Part shown: positions 40,214-48,326 of the stretch, one piece after another
How positions within the stretch are numbered: the first letter of the stretch is position 1
Layout: every line of letters begins with the position of its first letter
Assembly: GCA_963810485.1 (NCBI GenBank)
Contig: CAWENQ010000007.1
Span: 496,001-560,000, forward strand
Reading direction: 5' to 3'
From: DATKFM01 sp963810485
Lineage (GTDB): Bacteria > Pseudomonadota > Alphaproteobacteria > Dongiales > Dongiaceae
DNA length: 64,000 nucleotides
Notes under the pieces: generated by a model
Told to the model about the DNA's origin: nothing
Databases searched by the model: none
What the model saw: only the letters and a program-made list of their open reading frames with translations
Position numbers and translations under genes: made by a program

Positions 40214-40988
40214 GGCTGAAGGGCAAGATCGCCATCATCACCGGCGGCGCCCGCGGCATCGGCGCGGCGATCGCCGAAGGCTATGCGCGCGAGGGTGCGC
40301 GGGTCTGCATCGCCGATATCGACATGGCGCGGCGCCGAGAGACCGCCGCGGCATCGGCGGCGGCGCCTTCGCCGTCCGGCTCGATGTGACGAGCATGGAC
40401 TCGATCGACGGCGCTGGTCGCCGAGGTCGAAACCAAGCGCCGGCGGCATCGACATCCTGGTCAACAACGCCGCCATCTTCGACATGGCGCCGATCGAGGA
40501 GATCACCGAGCAGAGCTATGACCGGCATCTTCGCCGTCAATGTGAAGGGGCTGCTGTTCACCTTGCAGGCGGTGGCCACGAGCATGATCGCGCGCAGGCG
40601 CGGGCGGCAAGATCATCAACATGGCCTCGCCAGGCCGGCCGCCGCGGCGAGGCGCTGGTCGCCGTCTATTGCGCCTCCAAGGCCGCGGTCATCAGCCTCA
40701 CGCAATCGGCGGGCCTCGGCCTCATCAAGCACGGCATCAATGTCAATGGCATCGCGCCCGGCGTCGTCGACACGCCGCATGTGGGACGAGCGTCGATGCG
40801 CTGTTCGCCAAGTATGAAAACCGCCGCCACGGCGAGAAGAAGCGCCTCGTCGGCGAGGCCGTGCCGTGCGGGCCGCATGGGCACAGCCGGAAGATCATGT
40901 CGGCTGCGCGATCTTTCTCGCCTCGGCCGAAAGCGATTATGTCGTCGCCCAGACGTTCAATGTCGACGGCGGCAACTGGATGAGTTGA
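40210..40988 (+). pseudogene. smoS: Sorbitol dehydrogenase, SDR family (SmoS-like; frameshifted)
   Basis: A short-chain dehydrogenase oxidising D-glucitol to fructose with NAD+. The start MRLKGKIAIITGGARGIGAA carries the TGxxxGIG cofactor motif. Corrected frames give DILVNNAAIFDMAPIEEI, IINMASQAGRRGEALV, the catalytic YCASKAAVISLTQ and the end VVAQTFNVDGGNWMS. These match Rhodobacter sphaeroides SmoS closely, and the length after removing eight extra bases (257 codons) equals that enzyme's. Confidence 0.8.
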
Positions 40989-41001
40989 GAAGGACAGGAA
41001 C

Positions 41002-41782
41002 ATGTATCTGGAAAAATTGAAGCTCGACGGCAGGGTCGCCGTGGTCACGGGCGGCGGGCAGGGCATCGGCGCCGCCTGCGCGCAGGCGCTGGGCGAGGCG
41101 GGCGCCAAGGTCGATCGTCGCCGACATGATGCCGGACCGCGTCGAGTCGAGCGTCGCCGCGCTGAAGAAGCTGGGCATCGATGCGCATCGGCGTCACGCT
41201 CGACGTCACCAAGTCGAAGGATGTGGACGCGGCCGCGCGCCGACGTCGTCAAGACGCATGGCCGCGTCGATATCCTGGTCAACAATGCCGGCGTGGCCAA
41301 GAGCGACGTCCGCGCCGAGGACACCAGCGACGACCATTGGCGCTTCCATATGGACGTCAATGTCGACGGGCTGTTCTGGTGCTGCCGCGCCTTCGGCAAG
41401 CAGATGCTGACGCAGGGCAAGGGCTCGATCGTCAATATCGGCTCGATGTCCGGCTTCATCGTCAACAAGCCGCAGCCGCAGTCCTTCTACAATGCCTCGA
41501 AGGCGGCGGTGCATCATCTGACGCGCTCGCTGGCGGCCGAATGGGGCGACGCGCGGCGTGCGCGTCAATGCGGTGGCGCCGACCTATATCGAGACGCCGC
41601 TCACCTCCTTCGGCATCAAGGAGAACCCGGAGATGTACAAGACCTGGCTGGAGATGACGCCGATGGGCCGCGTCGGCCAGCCGGACGAGATCGCCTCGGT
41701 CGTGCATTTCCTGGCCTCCGACGCCGCCAGCCTGATGACCGGCGCGATCGTGGTCGCCGATGGCGGCTATACCTGCTGGTAA
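41002..41782 (+). pseudogene. Second SDR polyol dehydrogenase (frameshifted)
   Basis: Thirteen bases after smoS. It begins MYLEKLKLDGRVAVVTGGGQ with the GIG cofactor loop, then in other frames DILVNNAGVAKSD, IVNIGSMSGFIVNKPQPQ, the catalytic FYNASKAAVHHLTR and the end MTGAIVVADGGYTCW. Extra bases near 41115, 41191, 41240 and 41558 break it; without them it has 259 codons. It replaces mtlK, the mannitol dehydrogenase of the Rhodobacter operon, so it probably oxidises a second polyol such as arabitol, xylitol or mannitol (inference). Confidence 0.78.
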
Positions 41783-41841
41783 GATATTATTCCTAACAGG
41801 AAGTCAGCGGGTTTCCTTTTGCATGATCGGTTCATGACGAC

Positions 41842-42231
41842 CTACAGGAGCGCGATGAGGATCAGGGCGATGCCCAGGATGGTGATGGCCCAGACGATGG
41901 AGCGCACCATGAAGATGCCCATCGCATAGAGCGGCACATAGGCGACGCGGCCCCAGAAATAGAGCTGCACGCCCCAGAAGGTAAGCTCGCCGTTGCGGCC
42001 GGCGAGATGCGCGACGATCACCGCGGCGGCGAAGAGCGGGAAGGTCTCGAGGAAATTGCGCTGCGCCCGCTGCAGCCGCGCCGGAACGCCGGTCAGAGGC
42101 GGCACTGTAGCGTCCCGCGAGCCCGCGGCCCATTGCCGGGACCGCTGGCCGACGCCGGTCTCGGAACCGAGAAAGGTCTGCACGATTCCCAGCAGCACGG
42201 ACAGCGCCAACATGGTGAGCTCAACGGTCAT
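41842..42231 (-). CDS. MAPEG-family membrane protein
   Basis: A 129-residue, four-helix protein. The N-terminal helix MTVELTMLALSVLLGIVQTF, the loop with RAQRNFLETFPLFAAAVIV (the MAPEG RAxRNxxE motif) and two C-terminal helices fit bacterial MAPEG proteins, relatives of microsomal glutathione transferases. Enzymatic activity of the bacterial members is mostly unproven. It follows the dioxygenase gene on the same strand with five bases between. Confidence 0.85.
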   Translation of the reverse strand: MTVELTMLALSVLLGIVQTFLGSETGVGQRSRQWAAGSRDATVPPLTGVPARLQRAQRNFLETFPLFAAAVIVAHLAGRNGELTFWGVQLYFWGRVAYVPLYAMGIFMVRSIVWAITILGIALILIALL

Positions 42232-42236
42232 TACGC

Positions 42237-43166
42237 CTACCGTTCACCGCTGATGTCGTGCGCCTTCGCCCGCGTGGCGTATTTCAGCATCTTGTAGCCA
42301 TAGCGATTGACAGTCGGCTGCTTCGACGCCGCGAAGAATTCCTGCTGGTCGAACACGCTGCCGAACTTGCCGTCGAGGATGGCGCTGTCGGGCAGCTTTT
42401 CCAGCGGCTTGTAAGCGTGATGTTCCTGGCCTTCGGTGAACGGGCTGTTGGCGATGGCGTTGTAGGAGCAATGCAGGAGCGTGCGCGATCGCTCGCTTTT
42501 GTTCGGGCCTGAGGCATGCAGCATGTTGCAATGGAAGAAGGCGGCGTCGCCCGGCTCCAGCACCGCGTCGATCACCTCGTGGGTTTTCATGATCTCGGCC
42601 AGCCGCTGCGGATCGACACCGGTGGCCTCGCCGATGCGGGTATGGTCGATGCGGCCGAGGAGGTGCGATCCCCGCACGAGCTGCACGCAGCCATTCTCCC
42701 GGTCGGACCGGTCGACGCCGATCATGCAGGTGGTCATATGCGGCGCCAGGCAGCCCTCGTAGTACCAGTAGCCGTAATCCTGATGCCAATCCCAGCGGCC
42801 TTCGCTGCCGGGCTTCTTCATCGAGAGCTTGGAATGCCAGTGATAAACCGGCAGGCCGACCAGATCCTCAGTCGCGTCGACCAGCCGGGCGACGCGGGGG
42901 AACACGCCGACGAGATCGTCGGATAGCCGGCTCCAGGACACCACTTCCTGCGGCTTGCCGGCGCTATCGGCCACGGCTTGCAAGGCGCCGCCGATTTCCG
43001 GATCTTGAGCGCAGGCCGCCTGCAGCGGCGCCATCTCCTCGGCGCTGAAGAAGCCGCGCAGGAAGAGATAGCCGTCGCGCTCGTAGTCGGCGAGCTGCGC
43101 TTCGGTCACGCGCTTGAGACGGCGCGGTTCGCTTGCTGTTTCGGTTCTCTGTTCTGCGGCGGCCAT
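42237..43166 (-). CDS. Phytanoyl-CoA dioxygenase (PhyH) family protein
   Basis: A 309-residue Fe(II)/2-oxoglutarate oxygenase. The facial triad is visible as H-x-D in WDWHQDYGYW and the distal histidine in FFHCNMLHASGPN, with the 2-oxoglutarate arginine in SERSRTLLHCSYNA. ATG 43166 (MAAAEQRTE) is chosen because conserved sequence starts with LADYERDGYLFLRGFF soon after. Substrates of such proteins range from fatty acyl-CoA to small metabolites; none is indicated here. Confidence 0.88.
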   Translation of the reverse strand: MAAAEQRTETASEPRRLKRVTEAQLADYERDGYLFLRGFFSAEEMAPLQAACAQDPEIGGALQAVADSAGKPQEVVSWSRLSDDLVGVFPRVARLVDATEDLVGLPVYHWHSKLSMKKPGSEGRWDWHQDYGYWYYEGCLAPHMTTCMIGVDRSDRENGCVQLVRGSHLLGRIDHTRIGEATGVDPQRLAEIMKTHEVIDAVLEPGDAAFFHCNMLHASGPNKSERSRTLLHCSYNAIANSPFTEGQEHHAYKPLEKLPDSAILDGKFGSVFDQQEFFAASKQPTVNRYGYKMLKYATRAKAHDISGER

Positions 43167-43212
43167 GTCTGTCTCCGAAAGCGGGATTATGTTCCTGGTT
43201 GTTGTATCACGG

Positions 43213-43587
43213 TCAGGGATCGCGGGACAGGCCCTGGGCGGCGAGCGCCTCCAGGTAGGCCTTCCATAGCTGGTCCTGGCGTTCGCCCATTTCGTACAGG
43301 TATTTCCAGGAGTAGATGCCGGTATCGTGCAGATCGTCGAACTTGATGCGCACGGCATAGTGACCCACCGGCTCCAGCTCCATGATCCCCACATGGCGGC
43401 GGCCGGGCACGGTCTTCTTCTGATGCGGGCCGTGGCCCTGCACCTCGGCCGACGGGCTCTCCACCCGCAGCAGCTCGGCCGGGTAGCGAAAGCTGACGCC
43501 GTTGTCGAAGTCGACCTCCAGCATCTTCTCCGCTTTCCGCAGGCGGATCTCGATGGGCCAGTGTTCGGCGCCGAGGTTGTTGGTCAT
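43213..43587 (-). CDS. DUF971 (gamma-butyrobetaine-hydroxylase-like N-terminal) protein
   Basis: A 124-residue protein with the DUF971 fold: WPIEIRLRKAEKMLEVDFDNG, FRYPAELLRVESPSAEV, and DDLHDTGIYSWKYLYEMG near the end. Family members are linked to iron-sulfur or carnitine-type oxygenase biology, but this stand-alone form has no proven role. It lies just before Trm112 in a conserved alphaproteobacterial order. Confidence 0.88.
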   Translation of the reverse strand: MTNNLGAEHWPIEIRLRKAEKMLEVDFDNGVSFRYPAELLRVESPSAEVQGHGPHQKKTVPGRRHVGIMELEPVGHYAVRIKFDDLHDTGIYSWKYLYEMGERQDQLWKAYLEALAAQGLSRDP

Positions 43588-43588
43588 C

Positions 43589-43777
43589 TCAATCGTCCAA
43601 ACGCCGCGCCTCGTCCGGCAGCAGGATCGGGATGCCGTCGCGGATCGGGTAGGCGAGGTTGGCCTGGCGGCTGATCAGCTCCTGCTTTTGCGCGTCATAG
43701 ACCAGCGGCGTGCGGGCCACCGGGCAGATCAGGATCTCCAGCAGCTTCGGGTCGATCGGGTGCGGGCGGTCGGACAT
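43589..43777 (-). CDS. Trm112-family small protein
   Basis: A 62-residue protein: LLEILICPVARTPLVYD, ELISRQANLAYPIRDGIPILL. The pattern equals bacterial Trm112/YcaR, zinc-ribbon-like activators of methyltransferases, although only one cysteine of the ribbon remains, as is usual in proteobacteria. One base separates it from the DUF971 gene. Confidence 0.9.
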   Translation of the reverse strand: MSDRPHPIDPKLLEILICPVARTPLVYDAQKQELISRQANLAYPIRDGIPILLPDEARRLDD

Positions 43778-43787
43778 GGTTTCCCCT

Positions 43788-44450
43788 TTAATGCCGCGCC
43801 GTGGTCTCGTCGTCCTTGTTCATGACGGCGAGCTCGAACAAGGCCACCATCAGCCGGCTGCGGGCGGCGAGGTCGGGCGCCTCCAGCAGCGCCTGCTTTT
43901 CCTGCGGCGCGAAGGGGCAGAGCATGGCGAGGAGGGTGATGAGCCGGTCATCCTCGGTCTGGGTGATGGCGTCCCAGTCGCCCTTGATCTTATGCAGGGT
44001 GAAATAGGCGCGCAGCATGGCCAATAACCGGCCGCGATCGGGCAGCGGCTCCTTCGGCTCGGCCATGTCGGATGTATAGGGCGCGTAGTCGGCCTCGACC
44101 CGGCGATAGCCGCCGCGGCCGTCCACCTCGCGCGTGATGCGGAAGCGGCAGAGGCCGCGCAGCGTGATCAGGTAGCGGCCGTCATCGGTCTCCTCGAAGG
44201 CGGTGATGCGGCCGACGCAGCCGATGGGATATACCGCCGGCGCATCGGCAGTGGATTCCGGCTCGGTCGGCTGGATCATGCCGATGAGACGGTCCGGCGC
44301 TGCCAGCGCGTCGCGCGTCATCGCGAGATAGCGGGGCTCGAAGATATTGAGCGGCAGCTTGCCCCGCGGCAGCAGCAGCACGCCGGTCAGCGGAAAGATC
44401 GGCACCACTTCCGGCAGCGACGCGAAGTGGGGGTCGAAGGGGTTCGACAT
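43788..44450 (-). CDS. LON peptidase substrate-binding domain protein
   Basis: A 220-residue protein equivalent to the N-terminal domain of Lon without ATPase or protease: VVPIFPLTGVLLLPRGKLPLN, NIFEPRYLAMTRDAL, GCVGRITAFEETDDGRYLI, GLCRFRI. The helical end matches the Lon N-domain bundle. Its role as a stand-alone protein is unknown. It is the first gene of the Lon-N/Trm112/DUF971 group. Confidence 0.9.
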   Translation of the reverse strand: MSNPFDPHFASLPEVVPIFPLTGVLLLPRGKLPLNIFEPRYLAMTRDALAAPDRLIGMIQPTEPESTADAPAVYPIGCVGRITAFEETDDGRYLITLRGLCRFRITREVDGRGGYRRVEADYAPYTSDMAEPKEPLPDRGRLLAMLRAYFTLHKIKGDWDAITQTEDDRLITLLAMLCPFAPQEKQALLEAPDLAARSRLMVALFELAVMNKDDETTARH

Positions 44451-44488
44451 CAGCAGTGGTCGCTGCTGGAGTGGGAAAGAAAATAGTT

Positions 44489-44694
44489 CCCTCTCCCCTT
44501 GAGGGAGAGGGGTAGGGGAGAGGGGTACTCGCGCGGATACGCGCGGAGAGTCTTTGTGCCCGAGCGGGAAAATGCCGAGGAGTCGAACTCTACGGCGGCT
44601 GCACCGAAATTCACATCGAAGGTTTGGTTTGCTGCCGCGCTTCCGCGCGTGAAACCCCCCTCCCCCTGCCCCCTCTCCCTCAAGGGGAGAGGGG
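44489..44694. repeat. CCCTC-type inverted-repeat element, copy 3
   Basis: It begins CCCTCTCCCCTTGAGGGAGA and ends with the inverse, CCCTCTCCCTCAAGGGGAG, as copy 2 does at 34.6 kb. The interior (about 120 bases) differs, but both copies have GCGCG-rich subterminal stretches. It fills the gap between the Lon-N and CnoX genes. Confidence 0.82.
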
Positions 44695-44746
44695 AGGGTT
44701 TATTGTGTGTGAGGGATTCCATGATCAGTGCTCTGACCGCCACTAC

Positions 44747-45676
44747 CTACGAGAACATCATCGTCGACAGCCGCTTCCTGCCGGAGATCGTGAGCGGATC
44801 GGTCGGCCCCATGGCCTCGAAGAACTTCACCATCTGCTTGCGCGCGGCTTCTTCGTTCCAGGCGCGGCCGAGGCGGTAGAGTTCCAGCAGCTCGTCGACG
44901 GCATTCTCGCGCTCGCCGCCGCCGAACAACGCGGTGGCGAGTTCGAGGCGGGCCTGGTGGTCCTTCGGGTCCTTGGCCAGGCGGGCGCGGAACTCCGACA
45001 CTTGCGCCAGTCCCTTCTGCCCTTCCTCCGCCAGCTCGACCGCGGTGCGCGCGGCGGCGATGGCGGCATGCTTGGCCAGGTCGCCGGTGGCGCGGGCGAG
45101 GATCTTTTTCGCCTCCGCTACGTCTCCGGCGAGGGCGTGGCACTTGGCGAGGCCGCCGATGGCGGCGGCATTTTGCGGTTCATGGGACAGCACCTGGCCA
45201 TAGATGGCGCTGGCGGTGGCGAAGTCGCCGCCGGCCAGGGCCTCGTCGGCCTGGGTCATCGCCTGCTCGATCGGCGACGGGCCGGCCGGTCCGCCCGCGG
45301 CCTGCACCAGCCGCTGCACGAAGCTCTTGATCTGGGTTTCCGGCTGCGCGCCGGTGAAGGCGGTAACCGGGCGGCCTTTGACGAAGCCGAACACGGCGGG
45401 GATCGACTGCACCCGGAGCTGACCCGCCAGCTCCTGGTTGTCGTCGACATTGATCTTCACCAGCTTGACCGCGCCGCGGGCCTCCTTGACCACCTTTTCC
45501 AAGAGCGGGCCGAGCTGCTTGCAGGGGCCGCACCAGGGCGCCCAGAAATCGACGATAACAGGCTGCTGCTGCGACGCATCGATGACGTCGGTGACGAACT
45601 GCTCGGTGTCGCTGTCCTTGATCAGATCGGCGCCGGCCGGACCGGCCTTGGGCGCCATTCCCAACAATTGTTCCAT
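44747..45676 (-). CDS. cnoX: Thioredoxin-TPR protein (CnoX/YbbN-like chaperedoxin)
   Basis: A 309-residue protein. The N-terminal thioredoxin domain (about 22-125) has the full active site W48-C49-G50-P51-C52; the rest is helical TPR-like sequence (QADEALAGGDFATASAIYG, NAAAIGGLAKCHALAGD, ALFGGGERENAVDELLELY). CnoX proteins hold unfolding or oxidised clients for GroEL/DnaK. E. coli CnoX lacks redox activity (SXXC), but this WCGPC form should be redox-active, as in other alphaproteobacteria. Confidence 0.9.
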   Translation of the reverse strand: MEQLLGMAPKAGPAGADLIKDSDTEQFVTDVIDASQQQPVIVDFWAPWCGPCKQLGPLLEKVVKEARGAVKLVKINVDDNQELAGQLRVQSIPAVFGFVKGRPVTAFTGAQPETQIKSFVQRLVQAAGGPAGPSPIEQAMTQADEALAGGDFATASAIYGQVLSHEPQNAAAIGGLAKCHALAGDVAEAKKILARATGDLAKHAAIAAARTAVELAEEGQKGLAQVSEFRARLAKDPKDHQARLELATALFGGGERENAVDELLELYRLGRAWNEEAARKQMVKFFEAMGPTDPLTISGRKRLSTMMFS

Positions 45677-45818
45677 GATCGCTTCCGTTGTTTCCTTTGG
45701 TCTACGGGAGTTTAGGCGGATTTAGCGGGGAGATCACGCCCGGGGGTGTAAAGTGGAATATATAAGGAATTAGATGGGCTTCCGGGCGGCCCGGGGCAAG
45801 CCGGGGTCGCCTTCCGGC

Positions 45819-46361
45819 TTACCCTCCCTTGGGCGCCACCTTGCTGAGATCCAGCAGCTCGGGCGGGTGGTTGCAGGCGGCGAAGAAGGCCAGGAGGTCC
45901 TGGGGCGAGATGGCGGTGGTGCGGTCGTTGCAGAGCGGGTGGCAATTGATGGGGTCCTGGGCCAACAGGTCCTTGTCGATGACCACCTGCACCTGGTTGC
46001 CGCCGTCGTTGATGACGCCGAAGGGCGTGACCGCGCCGGGGATGACGCCGAGATAGGTCATCAGGCGGTCGGCGCTGCCGAAGGACAGGCGGCCGCCGAG
46101 CAGTTCGCCCAGGGCCTTGAGGTCGATCGGCCGGTCCTCCTCCGCCACCACCAGCCACATCTTCCCCTTCTTGTCCCGCAGGAACAGGTTCTTGATATGC
46201 GCACCCGGCAGCTCGCCGCGCAGCGCCTTGGCCTCCTCCACCGTGAAGACGGGCGGATGGGTGACGGTGCGGGTGGTGAGGCCAATCTCGGTCAGCCGCG
46301 CCAGAAGCTGGTCGGGCGAGGTGGGCTGGGTGACGGGTGCTGATGTCGGCGTGTCGTTCAT
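45819..46361 (-). CDS. Prolyl-tRNA editing (YbaK/ProX-type) deacylase
   Basis: A 180-residue single-domain trans-editing enzyme that hydrolyses Ala- or Cys-tRNA(Pro). The family pattern is VTHPPVFTVEEAKALRGELPG, IKNLFLRDKKGKMWLVV, LSFGSADRLMTYLGVIPGAVTPFG, and NDGGNQVQVVIDKDLL. ATG 46361 gives the usual N-terminus; it overlaps the stop of the HGGxSTG gene (ATGA). Confidence 0.9.
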   Translation of the reverse strand: MNDTPTSAPVTQPTSPDQLLARLTEIGLTTRTVTHPPVFTVEEAKALRGELPGAHIKNLFLRDKKGKMWLVVAEEDRPIDLKALGELLGGRLSFGSADRLMTYLGVIPGAVTPFGVINDGGNQVQVVIDKDLLAQDPINCHPLCNDRTTAISPQDLLAFFAACNHPPELLDLSKVAPKGG

Positions 46362-47704
46362 GGGCGGGCTCTTGCGGAGGGGCCGGATGTTGTAGCGGCA
46401 ACGGGGGTGGTTTGCACGTAGGCCCCGTCCGGCGGGAGAGGCAAATCCGGGCGATGGACCCCATCCGCCTTCGCCAAAGGCTTCGGCGGACATGTGTCCA
46501 GCGAGACAGATAAATCTGAGCGATCTAGCCCATGTCCAGCGGGGCGCGGCGGGGAAGCAGGGTTGCACCACAAAGTCACACCCGCCTTCGCCGAGGATTC
46601 GGCGGGTAAAAAGGACACGAAGCGGCCGTGACTGGTGACCGGAGCATCACCTGGATTGGTGGCATTGATTCCTGCGCGGCCTTCGGCCGCGCAGGAAGCC
46701 AGCATATTTCCGGCGTAACCGGCAGGTGCACGCGAACCTCGCTCTCTTCGTGCCCTTTGTGACTTTGTGGTGAATGCTTCTTGCTTTGCCGCATCTGTAA
46801 GGCGTTGCAGGTCACGGGCGGTTTGCGCGGCGTTGCGCCGCAGCTTGATCAGAGCGCCGCTGCGGAAGCCGTGGATCAGCCGCGCGTTGCGGGCGCGGGC
46901 AAGGCCGTCTGCCGTGCGCGGGCCTGTGCTCTTGCCGCCATGCAGGCGGCAGCGGCCGTTGCTCATCGCCGGCTGCGCGCATTCATGTCCGGCGCGCGTC
47001 GCAGCGCCACAGCGGGGTGCCAACAGGAAATCGCCCGGCGGATTGCCGTTGTTGAGGCGGCCGCGGCGGAGATGGGCGGCGGCCGGCCGCGCGGGATGGG
47101 GCATCGGCGCCGGCGCCTGGGGCGGCCTGTCCGGGGGACTTGACGGATCAGGATTATGTTCCGGCGGCGGTGGCCTCAGAGGCGGCGGCGCGGGCGGCAG
47201 CGGATCCGCCGTGCCGGGATAGCCCAGCCGCTGCAGCGCCAGCGCTCCGGCGCGCACCCGCTCCATCAGGCGCGCGGCGCCATGGGCCAGGCGCACCGCC
47301 TCCTGCGGGCAGCGGCTGAGATAGGGATCGCGCATCGCCGCCGGCTGCACATAGTTGACGTAGGCGTCGGCGATGGCGGTCAGCCGCATCATCAGGGAAT
47401 GGCCGGCCGCCACCTGGTGCGCCAGCAGCAGGCGCACCGTCTCGCGGCTGGCGGCGGGATCGCCCGCGGCCTGGGCCAGGTCCAGCGCCATCGCGTCGGA
47501 CGCCAGCTTCGCCGCCCGCGCCGCCGCCGCGCCGGGAATCGCGCCTGCGGCCGGTGGGCCGGGCAGGCGCGGCAGGGCCGGGGTTGCCACGGGTGCCGCA
47601 TGAGCCGCCTTGCCCACGGCGGCGGGGTCGGTCCACTTCGGGTGGATGCCCAGGTTCTTGCGTAATTCGAGGTCATCAAGCTCGCCGTCCAGGTCCTGCG
47701 CCAT
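46358..47704 (-). CDS. HGGxSTG-domain protein with repeat-derived C-terminal extension
   Basis: A 448-residue frame. Residues 1-150 are alanine-rich and helical (VRLLLAHQVAAGHSLMMRL); a proline-rich stretch follows, then RCGAATRAGHECAQPAMSNG and CRLHGGKSTGPRTADGLARA, the HGGxSTG motif with paired cysteines seen in many alphaproteobacterial, phage and plasmid proteins of unknown role. From about residue 311 the frame runs through the inverted-repeat element at 46566-46772 (giving FTTKSQRARRERG) and the palindrome at 46464-46490. ATG 47704 has TGGGAGA eight bases upstream. The last third is probably not native. Confidence 0.65.
   Translation of the reverse strand: MAQDLDGELDDLELRKNLGIHPKWTDPAAVGKAAHAAPVATPALPRLPGPPAAGAIPGAAAARAAKLASDAMALDLAQAAGDPAASRETVRLLLAHQVAAGHSLMMRLTAIADAYVNYVQPAAMRDPYLSRCPQEAVRLAHGAARLMERVRAGALALQRLGYPGTADPLPPAPPPLRPPPPEHNPDPSSPPDRPPQAPAPMPHPARPAAAHLRRGRLNNGNPPGDFLLAPRCGAATRAGHECAQPAMSNGRCRLHGGKSTGPRTADGLARARNARLIHGFRSGALIKLRRNAAQTARDLQRLTDAAKQEAFTTKSQRARRERGSRAPAGYAGNMLASCAAEGRAGINATNPGDAPVTSHGRFVSFLPAESSAKAGVTLWCNPASPPRPAGHGLDRSDLSVSLDTCPPKPLAKADGVHRPDLPLPPDGAYVQTTPVAATTSGPSARARP
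46464..46490. repeat. 27-bp nested palindrome (TCCGCC...GGCGGA)
   Basis: TCCGCC and GGCGGA flank TTCGCC and GGCTTC arms around AAA, a compact nested palindrome. A variant occurs at 46581-46606. This sequence type is a common dispersed palindromic element in alphaproteobacterial genomes. Confidence 0.65.
46566..46772. repeat. Inverted-repeat element with CACCACAAAGTCAC ends
   Basis: Left end CACCACAAAGTCAC (46566-46579), right end GTGACTTTGTGGTG (46759-46772): perfect 14-bp inverted termini. The homology continues inward as AAAGGGCACGAAG on the right, but on the left it is interrupted by the palindrome at 46581-46606 before resuming as AAAAGGACACGAAG. It lies inside the HGGxSTG reading frame. 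Confidence 0.75.
46581..46606. repeat. 26-bp palindrome inserted in terminal repeat
   Basis: CCCGCC (46581-46586) and GGCGGG (46601-46606) flank a 14-base centre beginning TTCGCC. It splits the left terminal repeat of the 46566-46772 element, implying insertion of one palindromic repeat into another. Confidence 0.6.
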
Positions 47705-47762
47705 GATCATTCTCCCAGGGGGTCAAGGGCTTCGCCCGGGCCGCGGCGGCATAGGCGAAATT

Positions 47763-47775
47763 ACGTATTATACGT
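47763..47775. promoter_or_regulatory. Inverted repeat ACGTAT-T-ATACGT, possible operator
   Basis: A perfect 6-bp palindrome with one central base, in an AT-rich patch 59 bases upstream of the HGGxSTG gene start (minus strand). Its size and position suit a repressor site; no binding protein can be named. Confidence 0.4.
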
Positions 47776-47866
47776 GATCAGGGGGCAAAAAGCCAGCGGA
47801 TAAGGCGGCGTTAGGGAATTTCGGCTATGAGGATCGGGCGGCTCGCGGCCGGAAAGCCGGTCCTGC

Positions 47867-47894
47867 TTGCAATCGATTGCAAGCTGCGTATGAT
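47867..47894 (+). promoter_or_regulatory. Promoter of tRNA-Gly
   Basis: TTGCAA (47867-47872), 16 bases, TATGAT (47889-47894). The predicted start near 47901 is about 45 bases before the mature tRNA. The -35 box lies within the perfect palindrome CTTGCAATCGATTGCAAG (47866-47883). Confidence 0.55.
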
Positions 47895-47944
47895 CCGCAG
47901 CCTTCGCCGCCGGAAGTCCGCTCCGGCGCGCGCGAAAACGGAGC

Positions 47945-48019
47945 GCGGGCGTAGCTCAGGGGTAGAGCACAACCTTGCCAAGGTTGGGGTCGGGCGTTCG
48001 AATCGCCTCGCCCGCTCCA
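47945..48019 (+). tRNA. tRNA-Gly (anticodon GCC)
   Basis: A full cloverleaf: acceptor GCGGGCG (47945-47951) pairs with CGCCCGC (48009-48015); D arm GCTC/GAGC; anticodon stem CAACC/GGTTG with loop TTGCCAA (anticodon GCC); T arm with TTCGAAT; discriminator T and encoded CCA at 48017-48019. Sequence after its 3' end changes to lower GC, consistent with use as an integration site. Confidence 0.96.
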
Positions 48020-48326
48020 GTTTTTCTTCATTGATATCAAAATTGCTTCTTTTGGGACCCCGCCATTGTCCCCGAGGTCGCTATCGTCTGACTAGCGCAG
48101 CAACTGACGCGTCAGTCCCGGCCAATTCGCGGGCTTACCGCTGAACTCTAGCAACAGAAAGTAGTGATGGTTCGAAAGTAGTGATGGTTCAACGAATGCG
48201 TTGACATGGCAAGATTAAGACAGAATAGAACTTAACATTCACTGATTGAATGATCAGCGCGCCTTAGATTCCACGAGTTCGACAAATTAGATGATCAGAG
48301 CCGCATCCTAAAGAGTTAGCCACATC
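48020..48326. other. AT-richer intergenic segment after tRNA-Gly
   Basis: About 300 bases of unusual composition, with no gene recognised. It contains the palindrome CTGACGCGTCAG near 48102-48113 and a 17-bp tandem repeat at 48157-48190. No copy of the tRNA 3' end was seen by eye downstream, so a classic attachment-site pair is not demonstrated. Confidence 0.5.
48157..48190. repeat. Tandem 17-bp direct repeat
   Basis: GAAAGTAGTGATGGTTC occurs twice, head to tail (48157-48173 and 48174-48190). It lies about 140 bases upstream of the SIR2-like gene and could be a regulator-binding site or a slippage product. Confidence 0.75.
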
